Below, piece by piece: positions 1-5,972 of a DNA stretch of 8,306 nucleotides. The stretch comes from VRUE01 sp036376775 (GTDB lineage Bacteria; Actinomycetota; Thermoleophilia; Solirubrobacterales; 70-9). Position 1 is the stretch's first letter; the number at the start of each line of letters is the position of its first letter. Location of the stretch: the NCBI GenBank assembly GCA_036376775.1, contig DASUZP010000020.1, positions 1 to 8,306 of the forward strand. Direction: 5' to 3'. Position numbers and translations under genes: made by a program. The notes under the pieces were generated by a model. The model saw nothing but the letters and a program-made list of their open reading frames with translations. It was not told where the DNA came from and did not search any database.

Positions 1-102
1 GGGTTGATCGCGCTGCGCGAATCGTGCTTTGCCTCCGAGGATCTGCGCGAGGGTGTGGAAGCTTTCGCCGAGAAGCGCAAGCCACGCTGGAAGGGACAGT
101 GA
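1..102 (+). CDS. Enoyl-CoA hydratase/isomerase family protein, C-terminal end only
   Basis: Frame 1 is open from the window edge to a TGA at 100-102 and encodes 33 residues. They contain FASEDLREGVEAFAEKRKP followed by RWKG, which closely matches the usual crotonase-fold C-terminus: a 'SEDxxEG' stretch, then 'F-x-E-K-R-K-P-x-(F/W)-x-G'. Family members hydrate or isomerise enoyl-CoA thioesters, commonly in fatty-acid or amino-acid breakdown. The catalytic glutamates and oxyanion hole lie upstream of the window, so substrate and exact reaction cannot be judged. The stop overlaps the GTG start of the next gene, so the two are probably co-transcribed and translationally coupled. Family assignment is fairly safe; the specific enzyme is not. 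Confidence 0.75.
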   Translation, partial: GLIALRESCFASEDLREGVEAFAEKRKPRWKGQ

Positions 103-743
103 GCGCCGCGGGGTCCAAAGCGCGCAAGGCACTCGCCGCCGCCGACCCGGCGATGGCGGCGCTGATCGAGCGCATCGGCGAGATCGACCTGGAGACGCGG
201 CTGCGGCGGCGCAGCGAGGAGCGTCCCGCCGATGCCTACGGAGCCCTGCTGCGGGCGATCGTCGGCCAGCAGCTCTCGACCAAAGCGGCGCGGACGATCT
301 ACCTGCGGGTCTGCGACCTCTTCGGCGGCAGCACGCCGTCGCCCGAGCAGCTGCTGGAGGCGAGCGAGAAAGACCTGCGCGCCTGCGGCCTCTCCGGCCG
401 CAAGGTCGAGTACGTCCGCGACCTCGCCGCCCACGTGCTCAGCGGCGAGCTCGAGCTGGAGCGGCTCGGCGAGCTCTCCGACGAGGAGGCGATCGAGGAG
501 ATCGTCGCGGTGCGCGGCCTCGGCCAGTGGACCGCGGAGATGTTCCTGCTCTTCCACCTGGAACGCCCCGATGTGCTTTCCGGCGGCGACCTCGGCATCC
601 GCAAGGCGATCCAGATCGAGTACGAGCTGGAGGAGATGCCGGCGCCGCAGCGGGTGATCGAGATCGGCGAGGCGTGGCGGCCTCACCGCAGCCTCGCCTC
701 GCTGTATCTGTGGGAGTCGCTCGCAAACGTTCCTGCCGAGTAA
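99..743 (+). CDS. DNA-3-methyladenine glycosylase II family protein (AlkA-like, HhH-GPD)
   Basis: A 214-residue base-excision-repair glycosylase predicted to remove alkylated purines such as 3-methyladenine from DNA in the cytoplasm. Seen: an early GALLRAIVGQQLSTKAA helix typical of the family; a helix-hairpin-helix segment VRGLGQWTAEMFLLF; and GGDLGIRKAI, whose Asp (about residue 164) aligns with the catalytic Asp238 of E. coli AlkA. The end, WRPHRSLASLYLWESL, matches the conserved 'W(K/R)PxRSxAxxxLW' tail. There is no iron-sulfur Cys motif of the Nth/MutY type. The length resembles short bacterial and yeast MAG-type enzymes, which lack AlkA's N-terminal domain. The GTG at 99 is chosen because it overlaps the upstream stop (GTGA) and keeps the conserved 'DPAMAALIERIG' helix. 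The next ATG, at 153, would cut into that helix. AAGGGA lies only 2 bases before the GTG, so initiation may depend on coupling. Confidence 0.88.
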   Translation: MSAAGSKARKALAAADPAMAALIERIGEIDLETRLRRRSEERPADAYGALLRAIVGQQLSTKAARTIYLRVCDLFGGSTPSPEQLLEASEKDLRACGLSGRKVEYVRDLAAHVLSGELELERLGELSDEEAIEEIVAVRGLGQWTAEMFLLFHLERPDVLSGGDLGIRKAIQIEYELEEMPAPQRVIEIGEAWRPHRSLASLYLWESLANVPAE

Positions 744-748
744 GGAGG
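742..748 (+). promoter_or_regulatory. Strong Shine-Dalgarno AAGGAGG before the diguanylate cyclase
   Basis: AAGGAGG overlaps the last two bases of the glycosylase TAA stop (741-743). It is 27 bases from the ATG at 776, too far for normal initiation, but exactly 9 bases from an in-frame CTG at 758. There is no in-frame ATG, GTG or TTG in between. Either CTG is the real start, adding six residues (start-Ala-Glu-Asp-Thr-Asn before the ATG Met), or the site recruits ribosomes that reach the ATG by re-initiation. Confidence 0.6.
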
Positions 749-775
749 AACGGGCGCCTGGCCGAAGATACGAAC

Positions 776-2248
776 ATGCGCCTGCGCTTCGTGCTGGGTT
801 TCGCCGTTGTCGCCGCGATCGCGATCGGCTCCATAGCGATCGCTCTCGTCGTGCACACCCGGGAACGCGACAACTTCGAGCAGATGCAACAGGGCGAGGC
901 GGCGCGCTCGGCTCGCCAGGCCGGAGCGCTCGCGGCCCTCTCGGTCGGGCAGCTCGCCAGCGCGGCGGCCTTCTACCAGGCAGAGGGCACGTTCACCCGG
1001 CACGAGTTCGACGTGATCGCCGATTCGCTGCTGAGCAGCGGCGCCCTCGCCGCGACCGCCTTCATCCCCGCGGTCCCGAACTCGGCCAGAGCGCGCTTCG
1101 AACGCAACCACGGCTTCCCGATCATCGAGCGCAGCCCGCTCGGCGACCTGCGGCGCGAGGGCCGACGGTCGCTCTACTACCCACTCGCCTACGTCGCGAC
1201 GAAATCCAAGCTCGACCTCACCGTCCCCTACGGCTACGACGTCGGCTCCGATCCGGTCCGCGCCGGCCGCCTGCTCCGCTCCGAGAACACCGGCAGGCCG
1301 TCGGCGACCCCGGTGATCCGGCTGCCGCTCGGCGGCACGGGAATCAACGTCTTCCGCCCCGTCTACCGCGACGGCGCGCCGACCGACACCATCGCCCAGC
1401 GGCACGCCGCCCTGGCCGGCTTCGCGCTCGGTTCCTTCCGTGTCGGCGACTTGGCCGCAGCGGCGACCACTGCCCTGCCCGACGAGGTCGACGTCTCCTT
1501 GGTCGAGCGCGGCAGGTCGGTAGTGGGACCGTCTCTCGACCGCGACGAAGGCGCCACCGCCCCCTTGCGAGTCGCCGACCGTACCTGGCTGCTGGTGGTT
1601 CGCGACCCGAACCGGCCCGGGGTAAGCCTGCCGGTGTTGATCGCCGTAGTCGGCATCTCCCTGGCCGCCCTGCTGGCGGCACTGGTGCTGATCTGGAGCC
1701 GCCGCGAGCGGATGCAGGAGCTGCAGCAGCAGGCCAGCCACGATCCGCTGACGGGCCTGAAGAACCGGCGCCGATTCGAGGAGGACCTGCGCACCGAGCT
1801 CGCCCGCAGCCGCCGCGAGCAGACGGTGGGGGCAGTGCTGATGCTCGACCTCGACAACTTCAAGCAGGTCAACGACACACTCGGCCACCCGGCAGGCGAC
1901 CATATGATCGCCGAGATCGCCGGCGTGCTCAGGGAACGGATGCGGGTCACCGACGTGGTGGCGCGGCTGGGGGGCGACGAGTTCGCGATCGCCCTACCGC
2001 GCTGCGAGCTCGACGAGGCCGAGGAGGTCGCCGACGCGATCGCAGCCGCGATCCGCCTCCGCGCCCCGTCCGACGAGGCGGCGCCGCCAATCACGGCCAG
2101 CATCGGGATCGCGACCTTCGGCCCGAGCACCGAGAGCTACGACGCGGTGCTTTCGGCGGCCGACAACGCGATGTATGAGTCAAAGCGGGCGGGGCGCGAC
2201 TCGGTGCGGGTGGCGGGACAGGCCGTTCCCACGAGGGAGTCCCGGTAG
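776..2248 (+). CDS. CHASE-domain membrane diguanylate cyclase (GGDEF)
   Basis: A 490-residue inner-membrane sensor predicted to make cyclic di-GMP from two GTP. Order: transmembrane helix about 5-27; extracytoplasmic CHASE sensor domain about 50-225, with YYPLAYV (134-140), GYDVGSDPVR (153-162) and TGRPSATPV (172-180); second transmembrane helix about 285-307; short helical linker; GGDEF domain beginning at DPLTGLKNRRRF (323 on). The active-site GGDEF is intact at 399-403, and RVTD (390-393) lies exactly five residues before it, as in the RxxD product-inhibition site, so an active, feedback-inhibited enzyme is expected. No EAL or HD-GYP phosphodiesterase domain is present. The CHASE ligand cannot be read from sequence. 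The start is uncertain between ATG 776 and CTG 758. The last codons and TAG stop lie inside an inverted repeat. Co-transcription with the glycosylase upstream is likely; a functional link is not evident. Confidence 0.9.
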   Translation: MRLRFVLGFAVVAAIAIGSIAIALVVHTRERDNFEQMQQGEAARSARQAGALAALSVGQLASAAAFYQAEGTFTRHEFDVIADSLLSSGALAATAFIPAVPNSARARFERNHGFPIIERSPLGDLRREGRRSLYYPLAYVATKSKLDLTVPYGYDVGSDPVRAGRLLRSENTGRPSATPVIRLPLGGTGINVFRPVYRDGAPTDTIAQRHAALAGFALGSFRVGDLAAAATTALPDEVDVSLVERGRSVVGPSLDRDEGATAPLRVADRTWLLVVRDPNRPGVSLPVLIAVVGISLAALLAALVLIWSRRERMQELQQQASHDPLTGLKNRRRFEEDLRTELARSRREQTVGAVLMLDLDNFKQVNDTLGHPAGDHMIAEIAGVLRERMRVTDVVARLGGDEFAIALPRCELDEAEEVADAIAAAIRLRAPSDEAAPPITASIGIATFGPSTESYDAVLSAADNAMYESKRAGRDSVRVAGQAVPTRESR

Positions 2249-2345
2249 GGGTTTCACTTAACTTTTTCGGTGGATCGCGGTTGGCTGGCGCCCCGTCCCG
2301 TCGACGAAAAAGTACAAGACGTTTCACCCCTATCGGGACTCCCTC
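2233..2345. repeat. Nested inverted repeat between convergent genes (terminator-like or MITE-like)
   Basis: Outer arms are 2233-2252 and 2326-2345: 20 bases each, complementary at 19 positions with one G-T wobble. Inner arms are 2261-2269 (ACTTTTTCG) and 2305-2313 (CGAAAAAGT), a perfect 9-bp match. GTTTCAC also occurs as a direct copy at 2251-2257 and 2321-2327. The left arm encodes the last residues (Arg-Glu-Ser-Arg) and the TAG stop of the cyclase gene; the right arm lies 11 bases beyond the stop of the opposing hydrolase gene. The position suits a shared terminator for both strands, but the 73-base spacer and lack of a terminal T-run are unlike a simple intrinsic terminator. The symmetric arms could also mark a small non-autonomous mobile element; no target-site duplication is visible. 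Confidence 0.7.
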
Positions 2346-2356
2346 CGGCGCAGTGC

Positions 2357-3490
2357 CTACTGCACACCGGCGCCGAGTCGGTGGCGGAGCTTCAGGACCC
2401 TGCCGGCCGCTTCTTCGAAGCTGGCGCGGGAGAGTCGGCCTTTGCGCATAGCTTGGAGCAGGGCGCGATGGGCTTGTTTGGCTTCGGTCGGGTCGGTGTA
2501 GAGGAGCAGGTCGGCGCCTGCGCCGGCGGCCGCCCGGGCGACTTTGTCGGTGTCGCCGAAGGCGTGTACGGCGACCGTGTCCAGGGCATCGGTGATCGAA
2601 ACGCCTTCGAAGCCAAGACGCCGCCGCAGCTCAGCGGTCGCGATCGCTCCGGAGAAGGCGGCGGGCTGCGGCGAGAAGGCGGGGTAGATCGCCGTGCTCA
2701 GCATCGTCAGGTCGCCGTCGGCGGCGACGAAGCGCCTGTAGGGAGCCTCGTCGACCTCGCGCAGAGTGCGCTTGGAAAGACCGATGCGCTGCACGGCGTC
2801 GTCGGTGTTGAGGCGAGCGGATCCGAGGCCCGGGAAGTGCTTGGCGGTCGCCGCCACGCCTCCTTCCTGCAGTCCTTCGGCGAACGGAACCGCCGTCGCG
2901 GCCACCGCGGCTGCGGTCGCACCAAAGCCGCGGTCGGTTGCGGCGATCGTCCCGCCCGAACGGGCGACGTCGAGCACGGGAGCGAGGTCGACGTTGACGC
3001 CGAGGTTGCGCAGGTTGGCCGCAGTGCGACGACCCTGCGTGCGGCTATAGGCGGCGCCGCGGGCGCCCATCGTGCGCGCCGAGGCGCTCGGCGCACCGCC
3101 GATCCGCTTGACCAGGCCGCCCTCCTGGTCGGTCATCACCAGCAAGGGGTCGCGCAGCCCCGGCGGACGGGGAATCGCCTGCAGGTGCCGGATCAGGCGC
3201 TGCCCGGCGGCCCGGCTGGGCAGGTTTTCGGCGAAGAGGACGACACCGGCGACTTCGCCTGCGCGGATCATCCGCTCAACCGCGAGCGGCGGGCTCGCGG
3301 CGGAGAACCCGAGCACAATCCGCTCGCCGGCGAGCTGGGAAGGCGAGAGCGTGCCGGCCACAGGCGGAGGGGGCGGCGGCCCGTCTCCCAGCGCGGCGCC
3401 GAGCGCGAAGGCGCCGATGGCAAGCCCGAGCAGGCCGCCGAGCGCCAGGCGCCTCCGCCTGACGAAACGCGGTTGCGGTCTGTCACGCAT
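2357..3490 (-). CDS. Glycoside hydrolase family 3 (NagZ/beta-N-acetylhexosaminidase-like), exported or membrane-anchored
   Basis: A 377-residue single-domain GH3 protein. Seen: an Arg-rich N-terminus followed by a hydrophobic segment about 15-34 (signal anchor or signal peptide, no lipobox Cys), a six-proline linker, and a TIM-barrel domain with TDQEGGLVKRIGG (Asp121), AKHFPGLG (Lys217-His218) and SITDAL, whose Asp301 matches the GH3 catalytic nucleophile. NagZ enzymes release N-acetylglucosamine from cell-wall muropeptides. The loop after KHFPG reads SARLNTDD (224-231), not the usual D-S-H that supplies the NagZ Asp-His general acid/base, so activity or substrate may differ. The start at ATG 3490 is chosen because it puts the basic stretch directly before the hydrophobic segment; in-frame codons upstream lack homology-like sequence. 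No Shine-Dalgarno is visible. It diverges from bioB and converges on the cyclase gene. Other GH3 activities remain possible. Confidence 0.85.
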   Translation of the reverse strand: MRDRPQPRFVRRRRLALGGLLGLAIGAFALGAALGDGPPPPPPVAGTLSPSQLAGERIVLGFSAASPPLAVERMIRAGEVAGVVLFAENLPSRAAGQRLIRHLQAIPRPPGLRDPLLVMTDQEGGLVKRIGGAPSASARTMGARGAAYSRTQGRRTAANLRNLGVNVDLAPVLDVARSGGTIAATDRGFGATAAAVAATAVPFAEGLQEGGVAATAKHFPGLGSARLNTDDAVQRIGLSKRTLREVDEAPYRRFVAADGDLTMLSTAIYPAFSPQPAAFSGAIATAELRRRLGFEGVSITDALDTVAVHAFGDTDKVARAAAGAGADLLLYTDPTEAKQAHRALLQAMRKGRLSRASFEEAAGRVLKLRHRLGAGVQ

Positions 3491-3571
3491 GGAAGACAGA
3501 TAGCGAACGTACGCCCCACAGCGGCGGGCAGAGGCGCCCAACGTCCGGACCGGCTCCTAGCCTTGCGCCCG
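3491..3571. promoter_or_regulatory. Divergent intergenic region between the GH3 gene and bioB
   Basis: This 81-bp gap must hold promoters for both strands. No purine-rich Shine-Dalgarno stands before either start codon. No site resembling the BirA operator (TTGTAAAC with an inverted half) or the BioR palindrome (TTATxxATAA) is visible. On the minus strand, TATCTG (plus coordinates 3497-3502) lies 6 bases before the GH3 ATG and could be a weak -10 for a leaderless transcript. A short palindrome GTCCGGAC is at 3543-3550; its role is unknown. Confidence 0.5.
3558..3563 (+). promoter_or_regulatory. Candidate -10 element for leaderless bioB mRNA
   Basis: TAGCCT fits the actinobacterial -10 pattern TANNNT and ends 8 bases before the bioB ATG (3572). 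This is the spacing typical of promoters whose transcript begins at or next to the start codon. The absence of any Shine-Dalgarno before bioB supports this reading. No good -35 hexamer is visible around 3535-3540. The motif is short and could occur by chance. Confidence 0.35.
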
Positions 3572-4723
3572 ATGCCGCCCCTGATCTCTTTCGAGGAAGC
3601 GCTGACGCTCGGTGAGCTGAGCGACCACGAGGAGATCGGCGCGCTGATCGAGCGCGCCTGGAAGGTGCGCGAAGAGAACTTCGGCGACTCGACCGACATG
3701 TGCTCGCTGGTCAACGCCAAGTCGGGCGGCTGCGCCGAGGATTGCGGCTTCTGCGCCCAGTCGCGCTACGCCGAGGCCGACACGCCGATGCACGCGATGA
3801 TGGAGCCCGAGCAGATCCTCGAGCACGCACGCGCGGCGGAGGCGGCCGGCGCGCATCGCTTCTGCATGGTCACGCAGGGCCAGGGCCTCTCCAAGAAAGA
3901 CTTCAAGAAAATCCTCGCGGGTGCGAAGCTCGTCGCCGAGCACACCAATCTGAAGCGCTGCGCCTCGATCGGCCACATGTCGGGCGACCGCGCCAAGCAG
4001 CTGCGCGAGGCAGGCATCCAGCGCGTCCACCACAACGTCGAGTCCTCGCGCTCCTACTACCCGGAGGTCTCGACCACGGTCCGCTACGAGGGCCGGCTGC
4101 GGACGATCGACGCGGTCAAGGAGGCCGGGCTGGAGACCTGCGTCGGCGGCATCCTCAACCTCGGCGAGTCGCCGCGGCAGCGGGTCGAGATGGCCTTCGA
4201 GCTCGCAGAGCTGGAGCCGGACTCGGTGCCGATCAACCTGCTCAACCCGCGCGAGGGAACCAAGTTCGGCGAGCGGCCGCTGATGGATCCCTGGGACGTG
4301 ATCAAGTGGGTGGCGATCTTCCGCCTGATCATTCCCGGCGCGCTCTTCCGCCTCTGCGGCGGCCGGGTCGAGAACCTCGGCGAGCTGCAACCGCTGGCGG
4401 TCAAGGCCGGGCTCAACGGGGTGATGATGGGCAACTTCCTCACCACCCTCGGCGCCGAGCCGGAGGACGACCGGGCGATGTTCGAGGAGCTGGGCCTCAA
4501 CGTCGCGCGCCAGCCCGACAACGGCGCAAACCCGCGACCCGACAACCGCTCCGGCTGGCTCGAAGGGGAGACGCCGGCAACGCCGATCGACGATCTGATC
4601 GACAGCCAGGAAGAAGCGAACTTCTGGGACCCCTCGACCCAGCTGCGCGTGATCAAGAAGACGAAGAAGCCCCCGCCTTACCCAGCGGCCGCCTCCTCTG
4701 CTCCCGCACGGGCGCGCTCATGA
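3572..4723 (+). CDS. bioB: Biotin synthase (radical SAM)
   Basis: A 383-residue cytoplasmic radical-SAM enzyme that inserts sulfur into dethiobiotin, the last step of biotin synthesis. The CxxxCxxC motif for the [4Fe-4S] cluster is at Cys54, Cys58 and Cys61 (GGCAEDCGFCAQS). The ligands of the sacrificial [2Fe-2S] cluster all have counterparts: Cys98 (RFCMV), Cys130 (KRCASIGHMSG), Cys190 (ETCVGGILNLGE) and Arg265 (CGGRVENLG). VPINLLNPREGT is the family's usual 'VPINxL' segment. Beyond about residue 314 is a tail of roughly 69 residues with acidic stretches, then a Lys-rich KKTKKPPP end, longer than in E. coli BioB (346 residues in total). The ATG at 3572 places the first cluster Cys at nearly the same position as in E. 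coli (53). It is the first gene of the biotin cluster; its stop overlaps the start of a mini-ORF (ATGA at 4720). Confidence 0.97.
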   Translation: MPPLISFEEALTLGELSDHEEIGALIERAWKVREENFGDSTDMCSLVNAKSGGCAEDCGFCAQSRYAEADTPMHAMMEPEQILEHARAAEAAGAHRFCMVTQGQGLSKKDFKKILAGAKLVAEHTNLKRCASIGHMSGDRAKQLREAGIQRVHHNVESSRSYYPEVSTTVRYEGRLRTIDAVKEAGLETCVGGILNLGESPRQRVEMAFELAELEPDSVPINLLNPREGTKFGERPLMDPWDVIKWVAIFRLIIPGALFRLCGGRVENLGELQPLAVKAGLNGVMMGNFLTTLGAEPEDDRAMFEELGLNVARQPDNGANPRPDNRSGWLEGETPATPIDDLIDSQEEANFWDPSTQLRVIKKTKKPPPYPAAASSAPARARS

Positions 4724-4788
4724 TCGCCGGAAGCCACGCACCCGCGCTCCCGCGTCCGGGGGCGGCCGGAATCACCCTGCCGCGATGA
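4720..4788 (+). CDS. 22-codon mini-ORF coupling bioB to bioF
   Basis: An ATG at 4720 overlaps the bioB TGA (ATGA, 4720-4723) and opens a 22-residue frame, MIAGSHAPALPRPGAAGITL plus Pro-Arg. Its TGA at 4786-4788 overlaps the bioF ATG (ATGA, 4785-4788). The frame therefore spans the whole bioB-bioF gap with 4-base overlaps at both ends. No Shine-Dalgarno precedes it or bioF, so a ribosome finishing bioB could re-initiate here and hand over to bioF. The peptide has no recognisable motif and is probably not functional as a product. It could be chance: the probability of an open 23-codon frame is high at this GC content, though both overlaps together are less expected. Confidence 0.4.
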   Translation: MIAGSHAPALPRPGAAGITLPR

Positions 4789-5969
4789 CGGACATCGAAA
4801 GCCGGCTCGAGGAGCTTCGCGAGAGCGGGCTTCGCCGCCGGCTGCGGCTGATCGAAGGGGCACAGGGGCCGCGGGTCCAGCTCGACGGAGTGCCGGTGCT
4901 GCTGCTCTGCTCGAACAACTACCTGGGGCTGGCCGACCATCCACGGGTGCGCGAGGCGGCGGCCGAGGCGGCGCTGGCCTGGGGCGCCGGCGCCGGCGGC
5001 TCGCGGCTCATCTCGGGCAACATGGCGCCGCATCGGCAGCTGGAGGAACGGCTGGCCGGCTTCAAGGGCTACGAGGCGGCGCTGCTGTTCGGCTCTGGCT
5101 ACCTGGCGAACATCGGCGCGATCTCAGCCCTGGCGGGCCGAGGCGGCGTCGTCTTCTCCGATGAGCTCAACCACGCCAGCATCGTCGACGGCTGCCGGCT
5201 GGCCCGAGCGGAGACCTTCGTCTACCGCCACGGCGACCTCGATCATCTCGCCTGGGGCCTGCGCGAGGCTGGCGGACGCGGCTCGTTGATCGTCACCGAC
5301 GGCGTCTTCTCGATGGACGGCGACGTCGCTCCGCTGGAGGAGCTGACCCGGCTCGCGAGAGAGCACGCCTGTCGCTTGATGGTCGACGAGGCCCATGCCA
5401 CCGGTGCCCTGGGCCCAGGTGGCCGGGGCTCGGTCGCAGCCGCCGGCCTCAGCCACGAGGTCGACCTCGTGGTGGGGACGCTGGGCAAGGCGCTCGGCTC
5501 CTACGGCGCCTACGTCTGCGCCGACGCCGAACTGAGCGAGTACCTGCTCAACACGGCGCGCTCCTTCGTCTTCTCCACCGCGCTGCCCCCGCCGGTGCTC
5601 GCCGCTGCTGCGGCGGCGCTGGAGCTACTCGAAGCCGAGCCGCAACGGGTGCAGCGACTGCGAGCCAACGCGGCGACGCTGCGTGCGGGCCTTGTGGCCG
5701 AAGGCCTACCGGTCGGCGGCGGAACCAGTCAGATCGTGCCGCTCGCGGTCGGCGAGGCCGAACCGACGATGGAGCTGTGCGAGCGGCTGCTCGAGCGCGG
5801 CGTCTTCGCCCAGGGCATCCGCCCTCCCACCGTGCCGGCGGGCTCTTCGCGGCTGCGCTTCAGCGTGATGGCGACGCACGAGCAGGCAGACCTGCGCGAG
5901 GCGGCGCGGCTGACCGGCGAGGCGGCGCGCGAGTTGGGAATCGGCGCAGCGACCCTGCTGGCGGCTTGA
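4785..5969 (+). CDS. bioF: 8-amino-7-oxononanoate synthase (KAPA synthase)
   Basis: A 394-residue PLP enzyme of the alpha-oxoamine synthase family that condenses pimeloyl-ACP (or -CoA) with L-alanine to give 8-amino-7-oxononanoate, the first step of biotin ring assembly. Seen: CSNNYLGLADHP (42-53), GSRLISGN (72-79), DELNHASIVDG with His130 expected to stack on the PLP ring, VDEAHATG with Asp201 and His204, and GTLGKALGSYG with Lys235 as the Schiff-base lysine. The glycine C-acetyltransferase Kbl is a close paralogue, but position between bioB and bioD makes BioF by far the better call. The ATG at 4785 has no Shine-Dalgarno and overlaps the mini-ORF stop. The length is normal. It is in the same reading frame as bioD, separated by one TGA and four sense codons. 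Confidence 0.95.
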   Translation: MTDIESRLEELRESGLRRRLRLIEGAQGPRVQLDGVPVLLLCSNNYLGLADHPRVREAAAEAALAWGAGAGGSRLISGNMAPHRQLEERLAGFKGYEAALLFGSGYLANIGAISALAGRGGVVFSDELNHASIVDGCRLARAETFVYRHGDLDHLAWGLREAGGRGSLIVTDGVFSMDGDVAPLEELTRLAREHACRLMVDEAHATGALGPGGRGSVAAAGLSHEVDLVVGTLGKALGSYGAYVCADAELSEYLLNTARSFVFSTALPPPVLAAAAAALELLEAEPQRVQRLRANAATLRAGLVAEGLPVGGGTSQIVPLAVGEAEPTMELCERLLERGVFAQGIRPPTVPAGSSRLRFSVMATHEQADLREAARLTGEAARELGIGAATLLAA

Positions 5970-5972
5970 TCG

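Noticed and set aside
29..775. N-terminal extension of the cyclase frame through the glycosylase gene
   Set aside because: The translation upstream of 758 is Arg/Ala-rich shadow sequence of the glycosylase and would bury the first transmembrane helix mid-protein.
683..1903. 406-codon open frame on the - strand across the cyclase gene
   Set aside because: It is antisense to a clearly conserved CHASE-GGDEF gene; its composition is low-complexity and no motif is visible. It is a codon-bias shadow.
2270..3571. Long open frame on the + strand that continues in frame into bioB
   Set aside because: It lies antisense to the GH3 gene, has no recognisable domain, is Gly/Arg/Glu-rich as expected for a high-GC shadow, and BioB similarity begins only at 3572. 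bioB starts there.
3491..3571. BirA, BioR or other known biotin-repressor operator before bioB
   Set aside because: No BirA-type TTGTAAAC inverted repeat and no BioR-type TTATxxATAA is present. The short GTCCGGAC palindrome is too common in GC-rich DNA to call an operator.
3557..4390. 277-codon open frame on the - strand across bioB
   Set aside because: It is antisense to bioB, with no recognisable family and a repetitive Leu/Arg/Asp composition expected from mirrored GC-rich codons.
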